The notes beneath the pieces are model-generated. The model was not told where the DNA came from. It did not search any database and worked only from the letters and a program-made list of their open reading frames with translations. The translations under genes and the position numbers were made by a program. Below, one piece after another: positions 9,901 through 18,157 of a stretch of 64,000 nucleotides of DNA (its first letter is position 1; each line of letters opens with the position of its first letter). The DNA is from Paenibacillus cymbidii (GTDB lineage Bacteria > Bacillota > Bacilli > Paenibacillales > NBRC-103111), in NCBI RefSeq assembly GCF_004764705.1, contig NZ_SHLX01000006.1, positions 186,001 to 250,000 on the forward strand, read 5' to 3'.

Positions 9901-11258
9901 CGCGCCGTATGGTAAATCGTGTTGTGGCTGATCAGATGCTGCTGTCCGTTCATCGTAATGCCGCCGAGCAGGCTGTTGAACGTTTGCGGGCCGTAGTTGC
10001 CTTCGTGCAGCTCGTTGTTGACGATGCTGTTCGACGTGCCGAACAGCGTCACCAGGCTGCCGGCGCTGTAGGCGACCGTGCTGTTGCGCAGCGTGTTGTG
10101 GTCGCCGCCGAGCACGATGCCCGCTTTCTCCGACGTCAGCATGCCCTGGCTGAAATCAATGACGAAATCCCGCTCCTGGTGGAACACGTACTTGGCATTG
10201 ATGCCGTCGATTTCGTTGTAGGAGCCGCCGACCTGGATCGTACAGGCGAACAGGTTCAGCCCTTTCACCTTGATGTAGGAACGCGCCGACAAGTCGAAGC
10301 AGTTGTCGCGAGCCTTGTATTCGACGACATGGCCGGACGGATTGTCATTGGCCGGCGTCTGCAGGTACAGCTTCGTCCCGCTGCTGTCGTAATACCATTC
10401 GCCCGGATAATCGAGCGCCCCGAGCTTGCCGGACAAATAATAACGGCCGTCGATGCCCGGCAGCCCGTCAAGCATTTTCAGATGCTCGAGGTTCAGCGTG
10501 CTTTTCGTGCCGTCGTGCGTGTAGCTGGCCACGTCGGCGCCGCCCGGTCCCCACGAGTACGGGCCGAGCACCCAGACGGCGGCACCGTTCCAGAAGCCGG
10601 TCGACTGCGTCAGCGCCGTATCCTGGATGACGGCCGTCTGTTCCGAGTCGTCCCCGTCGGAAGGCGGCGGCGTCAGCATGGACGTCGGAATTTCCGTCGG
10701 CGACGGCGTGACCGATGGTGTCGGCGTCGCCGACGGGGTCGGGGTAGGCGACGGCGTGACGACCGACAGCGTCGGATTCAGTTCGTTGCCGACCGGCGTG
10801 TTCGGCCAGCGCGCCAGGTTCATCATCTGGCCGTCGACGAACACCTGGTTGCGCCATTCGCCCATGCCAAGCGTTGCCGTCGCCCGGTACACGCTGCCGC
10901 TGGATACGCTCCAGGCGGCCGAACTGACGACGTCGGCGCCGCTGACAGTCACCGTTGCGCCGGACGCCGGCTCGAACGTGATCATGTTGCCGGCCGTGCC
11001 CGTATGCGACGGCACTACCGCTTCGCGGTACGTACCCGTCTTGATCCGGCACGTGTCGCCGGCGGCGGCGACAGTCGCGCATTTCGCGATCGTCTTCCAC
11101 GGGCTGGACGAGCTGCCGCTGCCCGTCGTGTCGTTGCCGGCCGTGCCGTCAACGTAATAAATCGCGCCTGCCGCCGACACCCGGCTTGGCGCGGCCGGCA
11201 CGAACAGCGCGCTTGCCAGCGCGACCAATACTACGACCAATAGAAACTTCCTGTGCAT
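6981..11258 (-). CDS. Large secreted beta-helix protein with four tandem C-terminal modules
   Basis: This protein is about 1425 residues long. A Sec signal peptide (positive start, long hydrophobic core, VSA|AGA cleavage near residue 30) indicates secretion. The beta-helix begins with IYYVDGTAGND and runs to about residue 670, interrupted at residues about 168-205 by a Pro/Thr/Ser linker. A carbohydrate-binding-like region spans about 675-850. Four tandem modules of about 140-145 residues follow, starting near residues 855, 998, 1144 and 1288, each opening with a D-x2-DD/AD-x-(T/N) segment and ending W(T/S)PQI-x-(G/Q/N)-V(E/D)I-x-Y or close to it. The third in-frame ATG (11258) was chosen because GGGGAGGT has good spacing to it. 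It is probably an extracellular polysaccharide-degrading enzyme, divergent from the sugar ABC operon; substrate unknown. Confidence 0.85.
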   Translation of the reverse strand: MHRKFLLVVVLVALASALFVPAAPSRVSAAGAIYYVDGTAGNDTTGSGSSSSPWKTIAKCATVAAAGDTCRIKTGTYREAVVPSHTGTAGNMITFEPASGATVTVSGADVVSSAAWSVSSGSVYRATATLGMGEWRNQVFVDGQMMNLARWPNTPVGNELNPTLSVVTPSPTPTPSATPTPSVTPSPTEIPTSMLTPPPSDGDDSEQTAVIQDTALTQSTGFWNGAAVWVLGPYSWGPGGADVASYTHDGTKSTLNLEHLKMLDGLPGIDGRYYLSGKLGALDYPGEWYYDSSGTKLYLQTPANDNPSGHVVEYKARDNCFDLSARSYIKVKGLNLFACTIQVGGSYNEIDGINAKYVFHQERDFVIDFSQGMLTSEKAGIVLGGDHNTLRNSTVAYSAGSLVTLFGTSNSIVNNELHEGNYGPQTFNSLLGGITMNGQQHLISHNTIYHTARAAISGRMYKNVIQYNDLYETNMLGNDGGAIYVALYDGGNSEIHHNRIHDVQANTPNMAAGIYIDSPYKNVLIHHNLIYNIGTNNPEGTGMSAIYLNGPTDFAQVYNNTTYAPSSFWSSSFTKPEGYGSRYVNNIAVDKFDNSKSNAADVSNNLLSGDPKFVDPAHGDFTLQATSPAIDFGKPVANITTGYTGNAPDQGAFEYGVPAWTAGRNFASPPNPTYSLTTTEFANLLTATDGSFDAPQARLAELNPNIYLANGSLYGWTKTYDQTGFGFVDKLTTKAEEYYAHDYLGVGARLGAGEDGLEQTITGLEPNTTYELKGYGHVVTTDQKVRIGIKGTYSGNHYMEFDATTFAGKTLAFNTGPGETSATVYVYKPTTGGYAYVDDISLMKKTFEPSHAGTIVDEMADFTKMYSHTGNLYSRGYNPEWFGDDDTRLIRFPDPTNESFVYRTPEDLASFTLEMYVDVDPAYSDEGLLFYASVDGDHYTPVAAQREDLGGFLKKIRYSASSFPNGARFLKIAFDGGHSYYYPEITRITIDYRNDYGRVVDTLDDLNKLYSHTSSVILDTYGPSYFGGDASRLYRSSFTDENIVWKAPFGEINDFKLDTYNWPSAPGDRLTLSTSLDGVTYTPFTPTVTTDGSDWMHVVYSSTEVPAGAVYLKVSWAGCCTTQLWTPQIGGIDFGYGRTTSHLTDPLDDFTRMDSHSANLAFDQSLPLLGDASRLYRTTMADESFVYKAQWGQMSSFNVTTFAYPSASGDRLRFFTSPDGTTYTAFSPTVTVTPGFFDTVAYSSSSLPSGTKYLKIGWGSCCTTALWTPQISQVDIDYGKPAAGDKTLIDDMADTSNIYLYKNSLYVDTTSPSGFGGDAARLIRTTKAEEYIVYRTPGDITSATIDLWVGSTFAPETLNLYASADNVSYQPVTATLTTTSGAFNHVRYAVASLPANTGYLKVEWNANGNHEVWSPQIGNVEIHYE

Positions 11259-11424
11259 CATCATTACCTCCCCAATCGGATTTGGCTTATGGACCAGCTG
11301 CGAAAGCTTCCTCCCATCGTCCGCGCGTGCGCGGCCTTCCCGCCTCCTTTCCGCCAGATACGCTTGTCTGGATGCGCTTACAAATTGGCAGTTTCAGGAT
11401 ACCTAACGCGCCGCCCGAAAAAAA

Positions 11425-11511
11425 TAGCACTAATTTCGACTCTTAACACGATCTATGAATCATCTCCGCCCCGCAGCCGCCCCTTGCGCATTCGACCTAT
11501 AATTAGTGCTA
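11425..11511. promoter_or_regulatory. Inverted 11-bp repeats between divergent polysaccharide genes
   Basis: TAGCACTAATT (11425-11435) and AATTAGTGCTA (11501-11511) are perfect inverted copies 76 bp apart, in the 330-bp gap separating the secreted beta-helix gene from the ABC operon. A TATAAT overlaps the second copy (11498-11503). The arrangement suggests a regulator contacting two sites to control both directions, possibly with looping; the regulator is unknown, the YesN protein at 18.9-20.6 kb being a candidate. Confidence 0.55.
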
Positions 11512-11531
11512 AATCTCAAAGTTTTTATTAT

Positions 11532-11578
11532 TTGCCGCAGCAAGGCGATTCGGTATAGTGATTTTGTAATCGCTACCA
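11532..11578 (+). promoter_or_regulatory. Promoter with CcpA cre site for sugar ABC operon
   Basis: A -35 like TTGCCG (11532-11537) and -10 TATAGT (11554-11559) are separated by 16 bp. Immediately downstream TTGTAATCGCTACCA (11564-11578) matches every defined position of the Bacillus cre consensus WTGNAANCGNWNNCW. A cre overlapping the transcription start typically gives CcpA-dependent catabolite repression. Confidence 0.7.
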
Positions 11579-11594
11579 TGAACCGCTTACATGC

Positions 11595-12545
11595 TTGTAT
11601 GTCAAAGGGGAGGTTCCTATCGCCACGAGAACCGCTTTACGCTCGCGCCATTCGGGCTTTCGGCTGTTCCTGCTCACACTGCCGTTTCTCGCGCTCGTCT
11701 TTCTGTTCGCTTACCTGCCGCTTTACGGCTGGGTATACGCCTTTTTCGACTATCGCGCCGGGATGAAGCTGCACGACACCCCGTTCGTCGGTTTCAAGCA
11801 TTTTCTCGAGCTGGCCGACAACAAAATTGTGCGCGACGATCTGTTCCGCGTGCTGAAGAACACGTTCGCGATCAGCTTTCTCGGCATCCTTACGGCGCCA
11901 TTGCCCGCGTTGTTCGCCATCCTGCTTTCGGAGATCAAGGCAAGGAAGTTCAAAGGTTTCGTGCAGACGCTGACCACGCTGCCGAACTTCATCAGCTGGA
12001 TTCTGGTGTATTCGGTCGTCTGGGCGATGTTCTCCGTCGGCGACGGCTTTATCAACCGATTGCTGCTGTCCGTACACGCCATCGACACCGAAATCAACTT
12101 CCTTGCCTCCTCCGACCACGTCTGGCTGACGATGCTCGGCTACTCGTTGTGGAAAGGGCTCGGCTGGAGCGCCATCATCTATTTGGCGGCGATCAGCTCG
12201 ATCGATCCGGAAATGTACGAAGCGGCCACGATCGACGGCGCAGGCCGGTTCCAACGCATCCGCTACATCACCGTGCCGGGGCTGCAGTCGACGTTTTTCG
12301 TGCTGCTGCTGCTGTCGGTCGCCAACTTCATCAACAACGGCTTTGACCAGTACTTCGTGTTCCAGAACCCGATCAACAAGGAGCACATCGAAGTGCTCGA
12401 CCTGTACGTGTACAACCAGGGCATTCTCGGCACCGGCATTTCGTACGCCACCGTCGTCAGCATCCTGAAGTCGGCCGTCAGCATCGCGCTGCTTTTTTCG
12501 GCCAACGCCATCTCGCGCCTTGTGCGCAAGGAATCGATCATTTAA
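11595..12545 (+). CDS. Sugar ABC transporter permease (LplB-type, CUT1)
   Basis: This membrane subunit of a carbohydrate importer has about six transmembrane helices (first around FLLTLPFLALVFLFAYLPL) and the cytoplasmic EAA loop EAATIDGAGRFQRIRYITVPG that docks the ATPase. It is the first gene of an operon with a second permease and a binding lipoprotein; no ATPase gene is nearby, as is normal for this class, which shares a general MsmX-like ATPase. The start is odd: a TTG at 11595 lies upstream of the strong Shine-Dalgarno AAAGGGGAGG (11604-11613), whereas the codon at ideal spacing from it is ATC (11619). No ATG, GTG or TTG follows before the first membrane helix. Real initiation may be at the ATC, giving 308 residues. 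Confidence 0.9.
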   Translation: MYVKGEVPIATRTALRSRHSGFRLFLLTLPFLALVFLFAYLPLYGWVYAFFDYRAGMKLHDTPFVGFKHFLELADNKIVRDDLFRVLKNTFAISFLGILTAPLPALFAILLSEIKARKFKGFVQTLTTLPNFISWILVYSVVWAMFSVGDGFINRLLLSVHAIDTEINFLASSDHVWLTMLGYSLWKGLGWSAIIYLAAISSIDPEMYEAATIDGAGRFQRIRYITVPGLQSTFFVLLLLSVANFINNGFDQYFVFQNPINKEHIEVLDLYVYNQGILGTGISYATVVSILKSAVSIALLFSANAISRLVRKESII

Positions 12546-12565
12546 CGTCAAAGGCGGTATAACGA

Positions 12566-13465
12566 ATGATACAGGAGAAACCGACCGTCGGCAGCGTGCT
12601 TTTCTCGATCGCCAATATCACCTGGTTCGTGCTGTTCACCTTGCTCTGCGTCTTTCCGTTCTACTATATTTTCATCAATACAATCAGCGACAACCATCTG
12701 GCAGCCACGGGCAAAATATTGCTGCTGCCCCGGGGCATCCATTTTCAGAATTATGTCAAGGTGTTCCAGATTCGCGGGCTCGGGCAAGCCGCTCTCGTCT
12801 CCGTCGCGCGTACAGTCATCGGCACCGGGCTGACGCTGATCGGCTCGGCATTTCTCGGCTACGCCTTCTGCCGCAGCGAATACTGGATGCGCAAGTTCTG
12901 GTACCGGTTCGTCGTCGTCAGCATGTACTTCAACGCCGGCCTCATTCCGTGGTTCATCGTGATGAAAAACCTCGGCATGATCAACAATTTCGCCGCCTAT
13001 ATTTTGCCTACGGTCGTGTCCGGCTTCTATGTCATCCTGTTCAAAACGTACGTCGAACAGCTTCCGCCGTCGCTCGAAGAATCGGCGCAAATCGACGGGG
13101 CCGGCTACGTCGTCCGCTTCAGTCGGATCGTGCTGCCGCTGTCGACACCGATCATCGCCACCATCGCCGTGTTCACCAGCGTCGCGCAGTGGAACTCGTT
13201 CACCGACACGCTGTTTCTGATGAAAAAATCCGATCTGTTCACGCTCCAATACTTGCTGTACCAATATTTGAGCGAAGTGAACGCGCTGGCGCAAATGTTC
13301 CGCACCCAGGCGCAGACGGGCATGCTGAATCCGGCGCTCGTGCTGACGCCCACCTCGATCCGCATGACGGTATCGATCGTCGTCGTGCTGCCCATATTGC
13401 TCGTTTATCCGTTTATGCAGCGTTATTTTGTCAAAGGCATTCTGATCGGCGCGGTCAAAGGGTAA
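12566..13465 (+). CDS. Sugar ABC transporter permease (YtcP-type, CUT1)
   Basis: The 299-residue second permease of the importer begins after an AAAGGCGG ribosome binding site, 20 bp downstream of the first permease gene. It shows the EAA loop EESAQIDGAGYVVRFSRIVLP near residues 170-190 and ends with the family-typical RYFVKGILIGAVKG. Multiple hydrophobic segments start with ITWFVLFTLLCVFPFYYIF. It forms a heterodimer with the LplB-type subunit; together with the lipoprotein encoded next it probably imports oligosaccharides released by the neighbouring beta-helix enzymes (inference from context). Confidence 0.93.
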   Translation: MIQEKPTVGSVLFSIANITWFVLFTLLCVFPFYYIFINTISDNHLAATGKILLLPRGIHFQNYVKVFQIRGLGQAALVSVARTVIGTGLTLIGSAFLGYAFCRSEYWMRKFWYRFVVVSMYFNAGLIPWFIVMKNLGMINNFAAYILPTVVSGFYVILFKTYVEQLPPSLEESAQIDGAGYVVRFSRIVLPLSTPIIATIAVFTSVAQWNSFTDTLFLMKKSDLFTLQYLLYQYLSEVNALAQMFRTQAQTGMLNPALVLTPTSIRMTVSIVVVLPILLVYPFMQRYFVKGILIGAVKG

Positions 13466-13542
13466 GGCAACGTGAATTCGGGAAAGGCAACCTGCGGCGT
13501 TCGCGCTGCTTGCACGATTGCAAATCAAGGGAGGATAAACAG

Positions 13543-15291
13543 ATGAACAACCGGAAATACCGCCAGACAGCGACCGCCTTGGCGCTGCTCGTCGCCGTCG
13601 CCGCCAGCGGCTGCACCAAATCGTCGTCGTCCGGCACGGACGCAAGTCCGTCCGCTTCGGCCGGCGCGTCGAAAAGCCCTTCCGCCTCGGCGTCCTCGGC
13701 CCCGGCCAAAACGGTCAACCTGCAAGTGTTCAGCATGCCGACCAACTTCTCGGGCGCGGTGACCGGCTGGTGGGCCGACGTGCTGAAGGAGAAGGTCGGG
13801 GTCAAGCTGGAAATTTTGCCTTCGGGCGACCAGGGCGAACAGAAGCTGCAGGCGCTGATGGCCGGCGGCGAGCTTCCCGACATCGTCGTGTTCAAGACGC
13901 AGCAGCAGGTCGAAGACGCGGTCAAGGCGAACCTGCTCGTCAACCTCGACGAATATATCGCCAAGCTGCCGAACGCGGCCAAAAACGCGTCGACCGCGCT
14001 GCAATACTACCGCGATACCGCGAGCAACGGCACCGGCAAGCTGTACGCGATTCCGAACAACGTCGGTCCGGCGCTGATCGGCGCCGAGCTGAACTACGGC
14101 CCTTACTTGCGCTGGGATCTCTATAAGCAGCTCGGCATGCCCGAAGTGAACAAAGTGGAGGACTACTTGCCCCTGCTCAAAAAAATGCAAGACCTCGAGC
14201 CGAAAAACAAGGACGGCCAAAAAACGTACGGCTTCACGCTGTGGAAAGACTGGGACAGCATCGCCATGCTGCTGAGCGGCATGCCGTTGACCGGCATCGA
14301 TTCCGGCGACCCGTCGCTGCCGTTCCTGCAAGTCAACTATTTGAACAATGAGACGAAAAGCATTCTCGCACCGGACAGCGAATACATCCGGATGCTGAAG
14401 TTCTACTATACGGCGAACCAGATGGGGCTCGTCGATCCCGACTCGCTGACGCAGCGCTACGAAAGCGCGCTGGAGAAAGCGAACCAGGGCCGGGTGCTGC
14501 TGTCGTGGTGGCCGTGGTTTTCCGGCGGCTATAACACCGCACATGTCAACGACGATCCGGTCAAAGGCTTCCGTCCGGTGTTCTCCAAAGACATGCGGCC
14601 GTTCAAGCCGGGCGACGCGCCGTTCGGCGAAACGTGGGCGATCGGCATCGGCAAGTCGACCAAAAACCTCGACGCCGCGCTCGCTTACGTCGATTTCAAC
14701 TACTCGTTCGAAGGCAACCAACTGCTGATCAACGGGCCGAAAGGCGTCATCTGGGACCTCGACAGCAACGGCCAGCAGTACGTCACCGATCAGGGCTGGG
14801 ACATTCTGACGAACAACAAAGACATGCCGGGCGGCGGCAAGCTGGTGGACGCCTACTCGGCGGTGCGCAGCAGCGGCGGGCTTTCCGCGGCGACGATCGA
14901 CCCGACCTACAAGCAGCCGATCCACTACGGCATCTGGCCGAGCACGCTGCAGCACAACCCGAACAAGCTCGATCAGGACTGGCAGAAGACGACCGGCTAC
15001 AAAACGACCGTCGCCATGCTGGAAGACAAGAAGCTGACGTCCAGCAACTCGCTCGCTTCCAAGCTGATCCCGACGATGTCCGACGACATGACAACGCTCA
15101 AGAACAAAATCGGCGACGTGGTCAAAACCGATTCCTGGCTTGCCGTGTTCGCCAAGAACGACGCCGAATTCCAGAAAATCGTCGACGACATGCGCAAGAA
15201 AGCCGAAGGCCTCGGCTTGCAGAAGCTGCTCGACCTCGGCAACGCCAACTGGAAAACGGCGCTGGAGAACGCGAAGAAGTACAATAAGTAA
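13543..15291 (+). CDS. Extracellular sugar-binding lipoprotein of ABC transporter
   Basis: This 582-residue solute-binding protein starts at an ATG preceded by AAGGGAGG. Its signal peptide ends in a lipobox AASGC with Cys24 as lipidation site, followed by a Ser/Ala-rich tether (to about residue 55). The body begins VNLQVFSMPTNFSG and contains the family pattern GGELPDIVVF. The length fits the large LipO/YtcQ-type binding proteins that pair with LplB/YtcP permeases. It captures the ligand outside the membrane; the exact sugar is not readable. A strong terminator lies downstream. Confidence 0.93.
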   Translation: MNNRKYRQTATALALLVAVAASGCTKSSSSGTDASPSASAGASKSPSASASSAPAKTVNLQVFSMPTNFSGAVTGWWADVLKEKVGVKLEILPSGDQGEQKLQALMAGGELPDIVVFKTQQQVEDAVKANLLVNLDEYIAKLPNAAKNASTALQYYRDTASNGTGKLYAIPNNVGPALIGAELNYGPYLRWDLYKQLGMPEVNKVEDYLPLLKKMQDLEPKNKDGQKTYGFTLWKDWDSIAMLLSGMPLTGIDSGDPSLPFLQVNYLNNETKSILAPDSEYIRMLKFYYTANQMGLVDPDSLTQRYESALEKANQGRVLLSWWPWFSGGYNTAHVNDDPVKGFRPVFSKDMRPFKPGDAPFGETWAIGIGKSTKNLDAALAYVDFNYSFEGNQLLINGPKGVIWDLDSNGQQYVTDQGWDILTNNKDMPGGGKLVDAYSAVRSSGGLSAATIDPTYKQPIHYGIWPSTLQHNPNKLDQDWQKTTGYKTTVAMLEDKKLTSSNSLASKLIPTMSDDMTTLKNKIGDVVKTDSWLAVFAKNDAEFQKIVDDMRKKAEGLGLQKLLDLGNANWKTALENAKKYNK

Positions 15292-15403
15292 GCGTTGTGC
15301 GGCGGGCGGGAGGCAGTCAGCGGCGGGATAGCGACAGGCGTTCCGCCGTTGACGGTGCCCGTCTTGGCGGGCTATGATGAAGGATGACAGATCAATAGCG
15401 AGG

Positions 15404-15450
15404 CGGACATCCCCTTTTTTGCGAAAAAGGTAGATGTCCTTCTTTGTTTG
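15404..15450 (+). terminator. Rho-independent terminator after sugar ABC operon
   Basis: The hairpin has outer arms GGACATC (15405-15411) and GATGTCC (15433-15439), with an inner CCTTTTTT/AAAAAGG stem, followed by the U-rich tail TTCTTTGTTTG. It ends the permease-permease-lipoprotein operon before the histidine kinase gene. Confidence 0.8.
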
Positions 15451-15492
15451 CCGGGTACAATCGGGACACGGGACGGGACGGGGGTGCGGCGG

Positions 15493-17358
15493 ATGGCGGG
15501 CAACGGAATCGGATGGCGCAGGTGGCGCGGATGGCGGCCGGCGCGGAAGCGGCTGCAGGTTCGTTTTTACAACCGGCTGATGCTGTATACGACGCTGATC
15601 TTTCTGGCGGTCGCTTATTTGCTTGCGTTTCTGGCGGCCCGCTACGCCACCCAGCTCGAAGCGGTCAAGCAGCTGCAGCAAAGCCGCGACGCGCTGAGCG
15701 CGGTGTTCGGCTATTACGAGCGGAAGAACGACAACTTCCTCAACATCGTGTACACGCTGTACGATACCGAAGACATTTACGCCACGATCAGCGAAATGCT
15801 CGAATCCCCTTCCGACGCCGAATACGAAAACAACGCCCTCGTAAAGCAGCAAGTCGTGCGCACGATGGCCGGACTTGCCGTGCAGGACCGGGACATTTCG
15901 TCGATTGTGCTGTTCAAAAATTTGACCGGTTCGCTTTACGTGTACAACACGAGCAAACATTTCCTCGAACGCGTCGGGCCGGACTATCCGCTCTACGCGC
16001 AGATGAAGCAGATGGCGTCCGGGCGCTACATTACCGGCACCCGCACCGTCGTCAGCGGTTCGATGGCGCAGATGGCGTACGGCATCTCCGGCACGCTCGG
16101 CAGCAAAAACATCCGGCTGATGGCCGGCCAACTGCTGATCGAATACAATACGCAGGCGATTGAAAATATTTTTCAGGAGTACGCCGGCAAAACGTTGGGG
16201 CAATTCGTGATCGTCTCAGGGAGCGGGGACGTTGTTTTTAATTCGGAGGGCGGGTATGGCGGGGAGCCGTACAGTCAGTTGGATGTGCTGAAGGATGGCG
16301 CCGAAAGTGCGACGATTGACGGCAAGCGCTACTACGTGCAGACAATCGTCAACGACAAGCGGGACTATATCGGGGCCAACCTTGTTCCGAAGGAAGAAGT
16401 CGACCGCAAAAGCGCCTATGCGCGGCGGCTCATCTACGCCGTGTTTACGGCGCTGGCGTTCGTCTGCGTCGTGCTCTACACCGCTGCCGGCACGTTCGTG
16501 TCGCGGCGCGTGAACGAGCTGATCAAGGGGATGAAACGAATCAGCACGAACCATCTGAGCTACCGCATCCCGCTGCCGAAGCGCAGCGACGAATTCGCCG
16601 AAATTGCCGCCCGCTTCAATCTGATGTGCGACGAGTTGCAGCTGATCATCCACCGCGAGTACATCAGCGAGTTGAAGAAGAAGAACGCCGAGCTGAACGC
16701 GCTGCAGGCCGGCATCAATCCGCATTTCCTGTACAATACGCTGGAAGCGATCCGGATCAAGGCGTCGGACGACGGCAACCGCGACATCGCCGAAATGATC
16801 GTGCTGCTCGCGCATCTGTACCGCAGCGTCGTGCGCGACCGCACCTTCATCCCGGTGCGCAAGGAGATCAGCATGTGCGATATGTATCTGCATATCTTCT
16901 CGCTGCGGTACGCGAGTTGCCTCGAGTACGACATCAACGTCGAGCACCGCGTGATGGAGTACGGCCTGCCGAAAAATTTGCTGCAGCCGATCGTCGAAAA
17001 CTACTTTGTGCACGGCATCGGCGGCGGCAGCGGCGAAGCGGGCGAAGGCAGCCGATTTCTTATCGAAGGCCGCCTGGAGGAAGGCGATATCGTGTTCCGC
17101 TTCGAGGACAACGGGCGCGGCATGAGCGAGGAGCGGCTCGACGCGGTGCGGCGGCGGCTGGACCAGGCGGCGGCGCAAGCGGACGCAGGCTACGGCCTCG
17201 CCAACGTGCACGAGCGCATCCGGCTCGTTTACGGCGAGCCGTACGGCTTGAGCGTGGAGAGCCGGCTTAGCCGCGAAACGCGCATCACCGTACGGATCGC
17301 GGCGCTCAGCTGCGAGGAGCTGGAACGCCGGCTGCTCGCCAGCGGCGAGGCGGGCTGA
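15493..17358 (+). CDS. YesM-type sensor histidine kinase
   Basis: This membrane kinase has about 621 residues. A first transmembrane helix (LMLYTTLIFLAVAYLLAF, about residues 27-48) and a second (about 315-340) enclose an extracytoplasmic sensor domain; a HAMP linker follows. The His-kinase box INPHFLYNTLEA carries the phosphoacceptor His, with N-box QPIVENYFVHGI and G1 box FEDNGRGM. The ATG at 15493 was preferred over a TTG at 15448 with no ribosome binding site, but the start is uncertain (a GTG at 15484 is also possible). It probably partners the YesN regulator at 18858-20555, encoded on the other strand across the repeat arrays, and likely senses a sugar for the adjacent transporter. Confidence 0.9.
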   Translation: MAGNGIGWRRWRGWRPARKRLQVRFYNRLMLYTTLIFLAVAYLLAFLAARYATQLEAVKQLQQSRDALSAVFGYYERKNDNFLNIVYTLYDTEDIYATISEMLESPSDAEYENNALVKQQVVRTMAGLAVQDRDISSIVLFKNLTGSLYVYNTSKHFLERVGPDYPLYAQMKQMASGRYITGTRTVVSGSMAQMAYGISGTLGSKNIRLMAGQLLIEYNTQAIENIFQEYAGKTLGQFVIVSGSGDVVFNSEGGYGGEPYSQLDVLKDGAESATIDGKRYYVQTIVNDKRDYIGANLVPKEEVDRKSAYARRLIYAVFTALAFVCVVLYTAAGTFVSRRVNELIKGMKRISTNHLSYRIPLPKRSDEFAEIAARFNLMCDELQLIIHREYISELKKKNAELNALQAGINPHFLYNTLEAIRIKASDDGNRDIAEMIVLLAHLYRSVVRDRTFIPVRKEISMCDMYLHIFSLRYASCLEYDINVEHRVMEYGLPKNLLQPIVENYFVHGIGGGSGEAGEGSRFLIEGRLEEGDIVFRFEDNGRGMSEERLDAVRRRLDQAAAQADAGYGLANVHERIRLVYGEPYGLSVESRLSRETRITVRIAALSCEELERRLLASGEAG

Positions 17359-17420
17359 GCGCGCCGTTGGCGCAGGTGCGGGTAAAGCCGTGGCCGCAGC
17401 GGGGGCTCAGCGCAGGTTAC

Positions 17421-18157
17421 ACTGGGGCAAAACTAGCTACTCGGGCGGGCGCGGTACTGGGGCAAAACTAGCTACTCGGGCGGGCGCGATACTCGGGCAA
17501 AACTAGCTACTGGGGCGGGCGCGATACGGGGGCAAAACTGGCTACTCGGGCGGGCGCGATACGGAGGCAAAACTAGCTGCTCGGGCGGGCGCGATGCGGG
17601 GGCAAAACTAGCTACCCGGGCGGGCGCGATACGGGGGCAAACTAGCTACTCGGGCGGGCGCGATACTCGGGCAAAACTAGCTGCTCGGGCGGGCGCGATG
17701 CGGGGCAAAACTAGCTGCTCGGGCGGGCGCGATACTCGGGCAAAACTAGCTACTGGGGCGGGCGCGATACGGGGGCAAAACTAGCTTCTCGGGCGGGCGC
17801 GATACGGAGGCAAAACTAGCTTCTCGGGCGGTTGCGATGCGGGGGCAAAACTGGCTACTCGGGCGGGCGCGATACTCGGGCAAAACTAGCTGCTCGGGCG
17901 GGCGCGATGCGGGGCAAAACTAGCTGCTCGGGCGGGCGCGATATACGGGGGCAAAACTGGCTACTCGGGCGGGCGCGATATACGGGGGCAAAACTGGCTA
18001 CTCGGGCGGGCGCGATATACGGGGGCAAAACTGTTACTCGGGCGGGCGCGATGCGGGGCAAAACTAGCTACTCGGGCGGGCTCGATATACGGGGGCAAAA
18101 CTGGCTACTCAGGCGGGCGCGATGCGGGGCAAAACTAGCTGCTCGGGCGGGCGCGAT
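17421..18157. repeat. Tandem array A: about 21 copies of a ~35-bp unit
   Basis: Each unit contains GGGCAAAACTAGCT followed by ACTCGGGCGGGCGCGAT, with small substitutions and unit lengths of 34-37 bp. I count 21 consecutive copies. Variants recur in blocks (for example ATACGGGGG-starting and GCGGGG-starting units), as expected from slippage or unequal exchange. There are no unique spacers, so this is not a CRISPR. It is flanked on both sides by parts of repeat unit B. The stretch 17359-17420 ahead of it holds a partial B unit and no gene. Confidence 0.9.

Noticed and set aside
4082..11243. Very long plus-strand frames (4082-6901 and 7968-11243)
   Set aside because: They are antisense shadows of the two beta-helix genes, Arg/Val-rich with no domain, caused by high third-position GC.
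12520..13542. N-terminal extension of the binding lipoprotein through the second permease gene
   Set aside because: The signal peptide, lipobox and ribosome binding site place the start at 13543; the upstream part is the wrong frame of the permease.
13525..16203. 892-codon minus-strand frame opposite the lipoprotein and kinase genes
   Set aside because: Runs through a terminator and two clear genes on the other strand; composition is that of a shadow.
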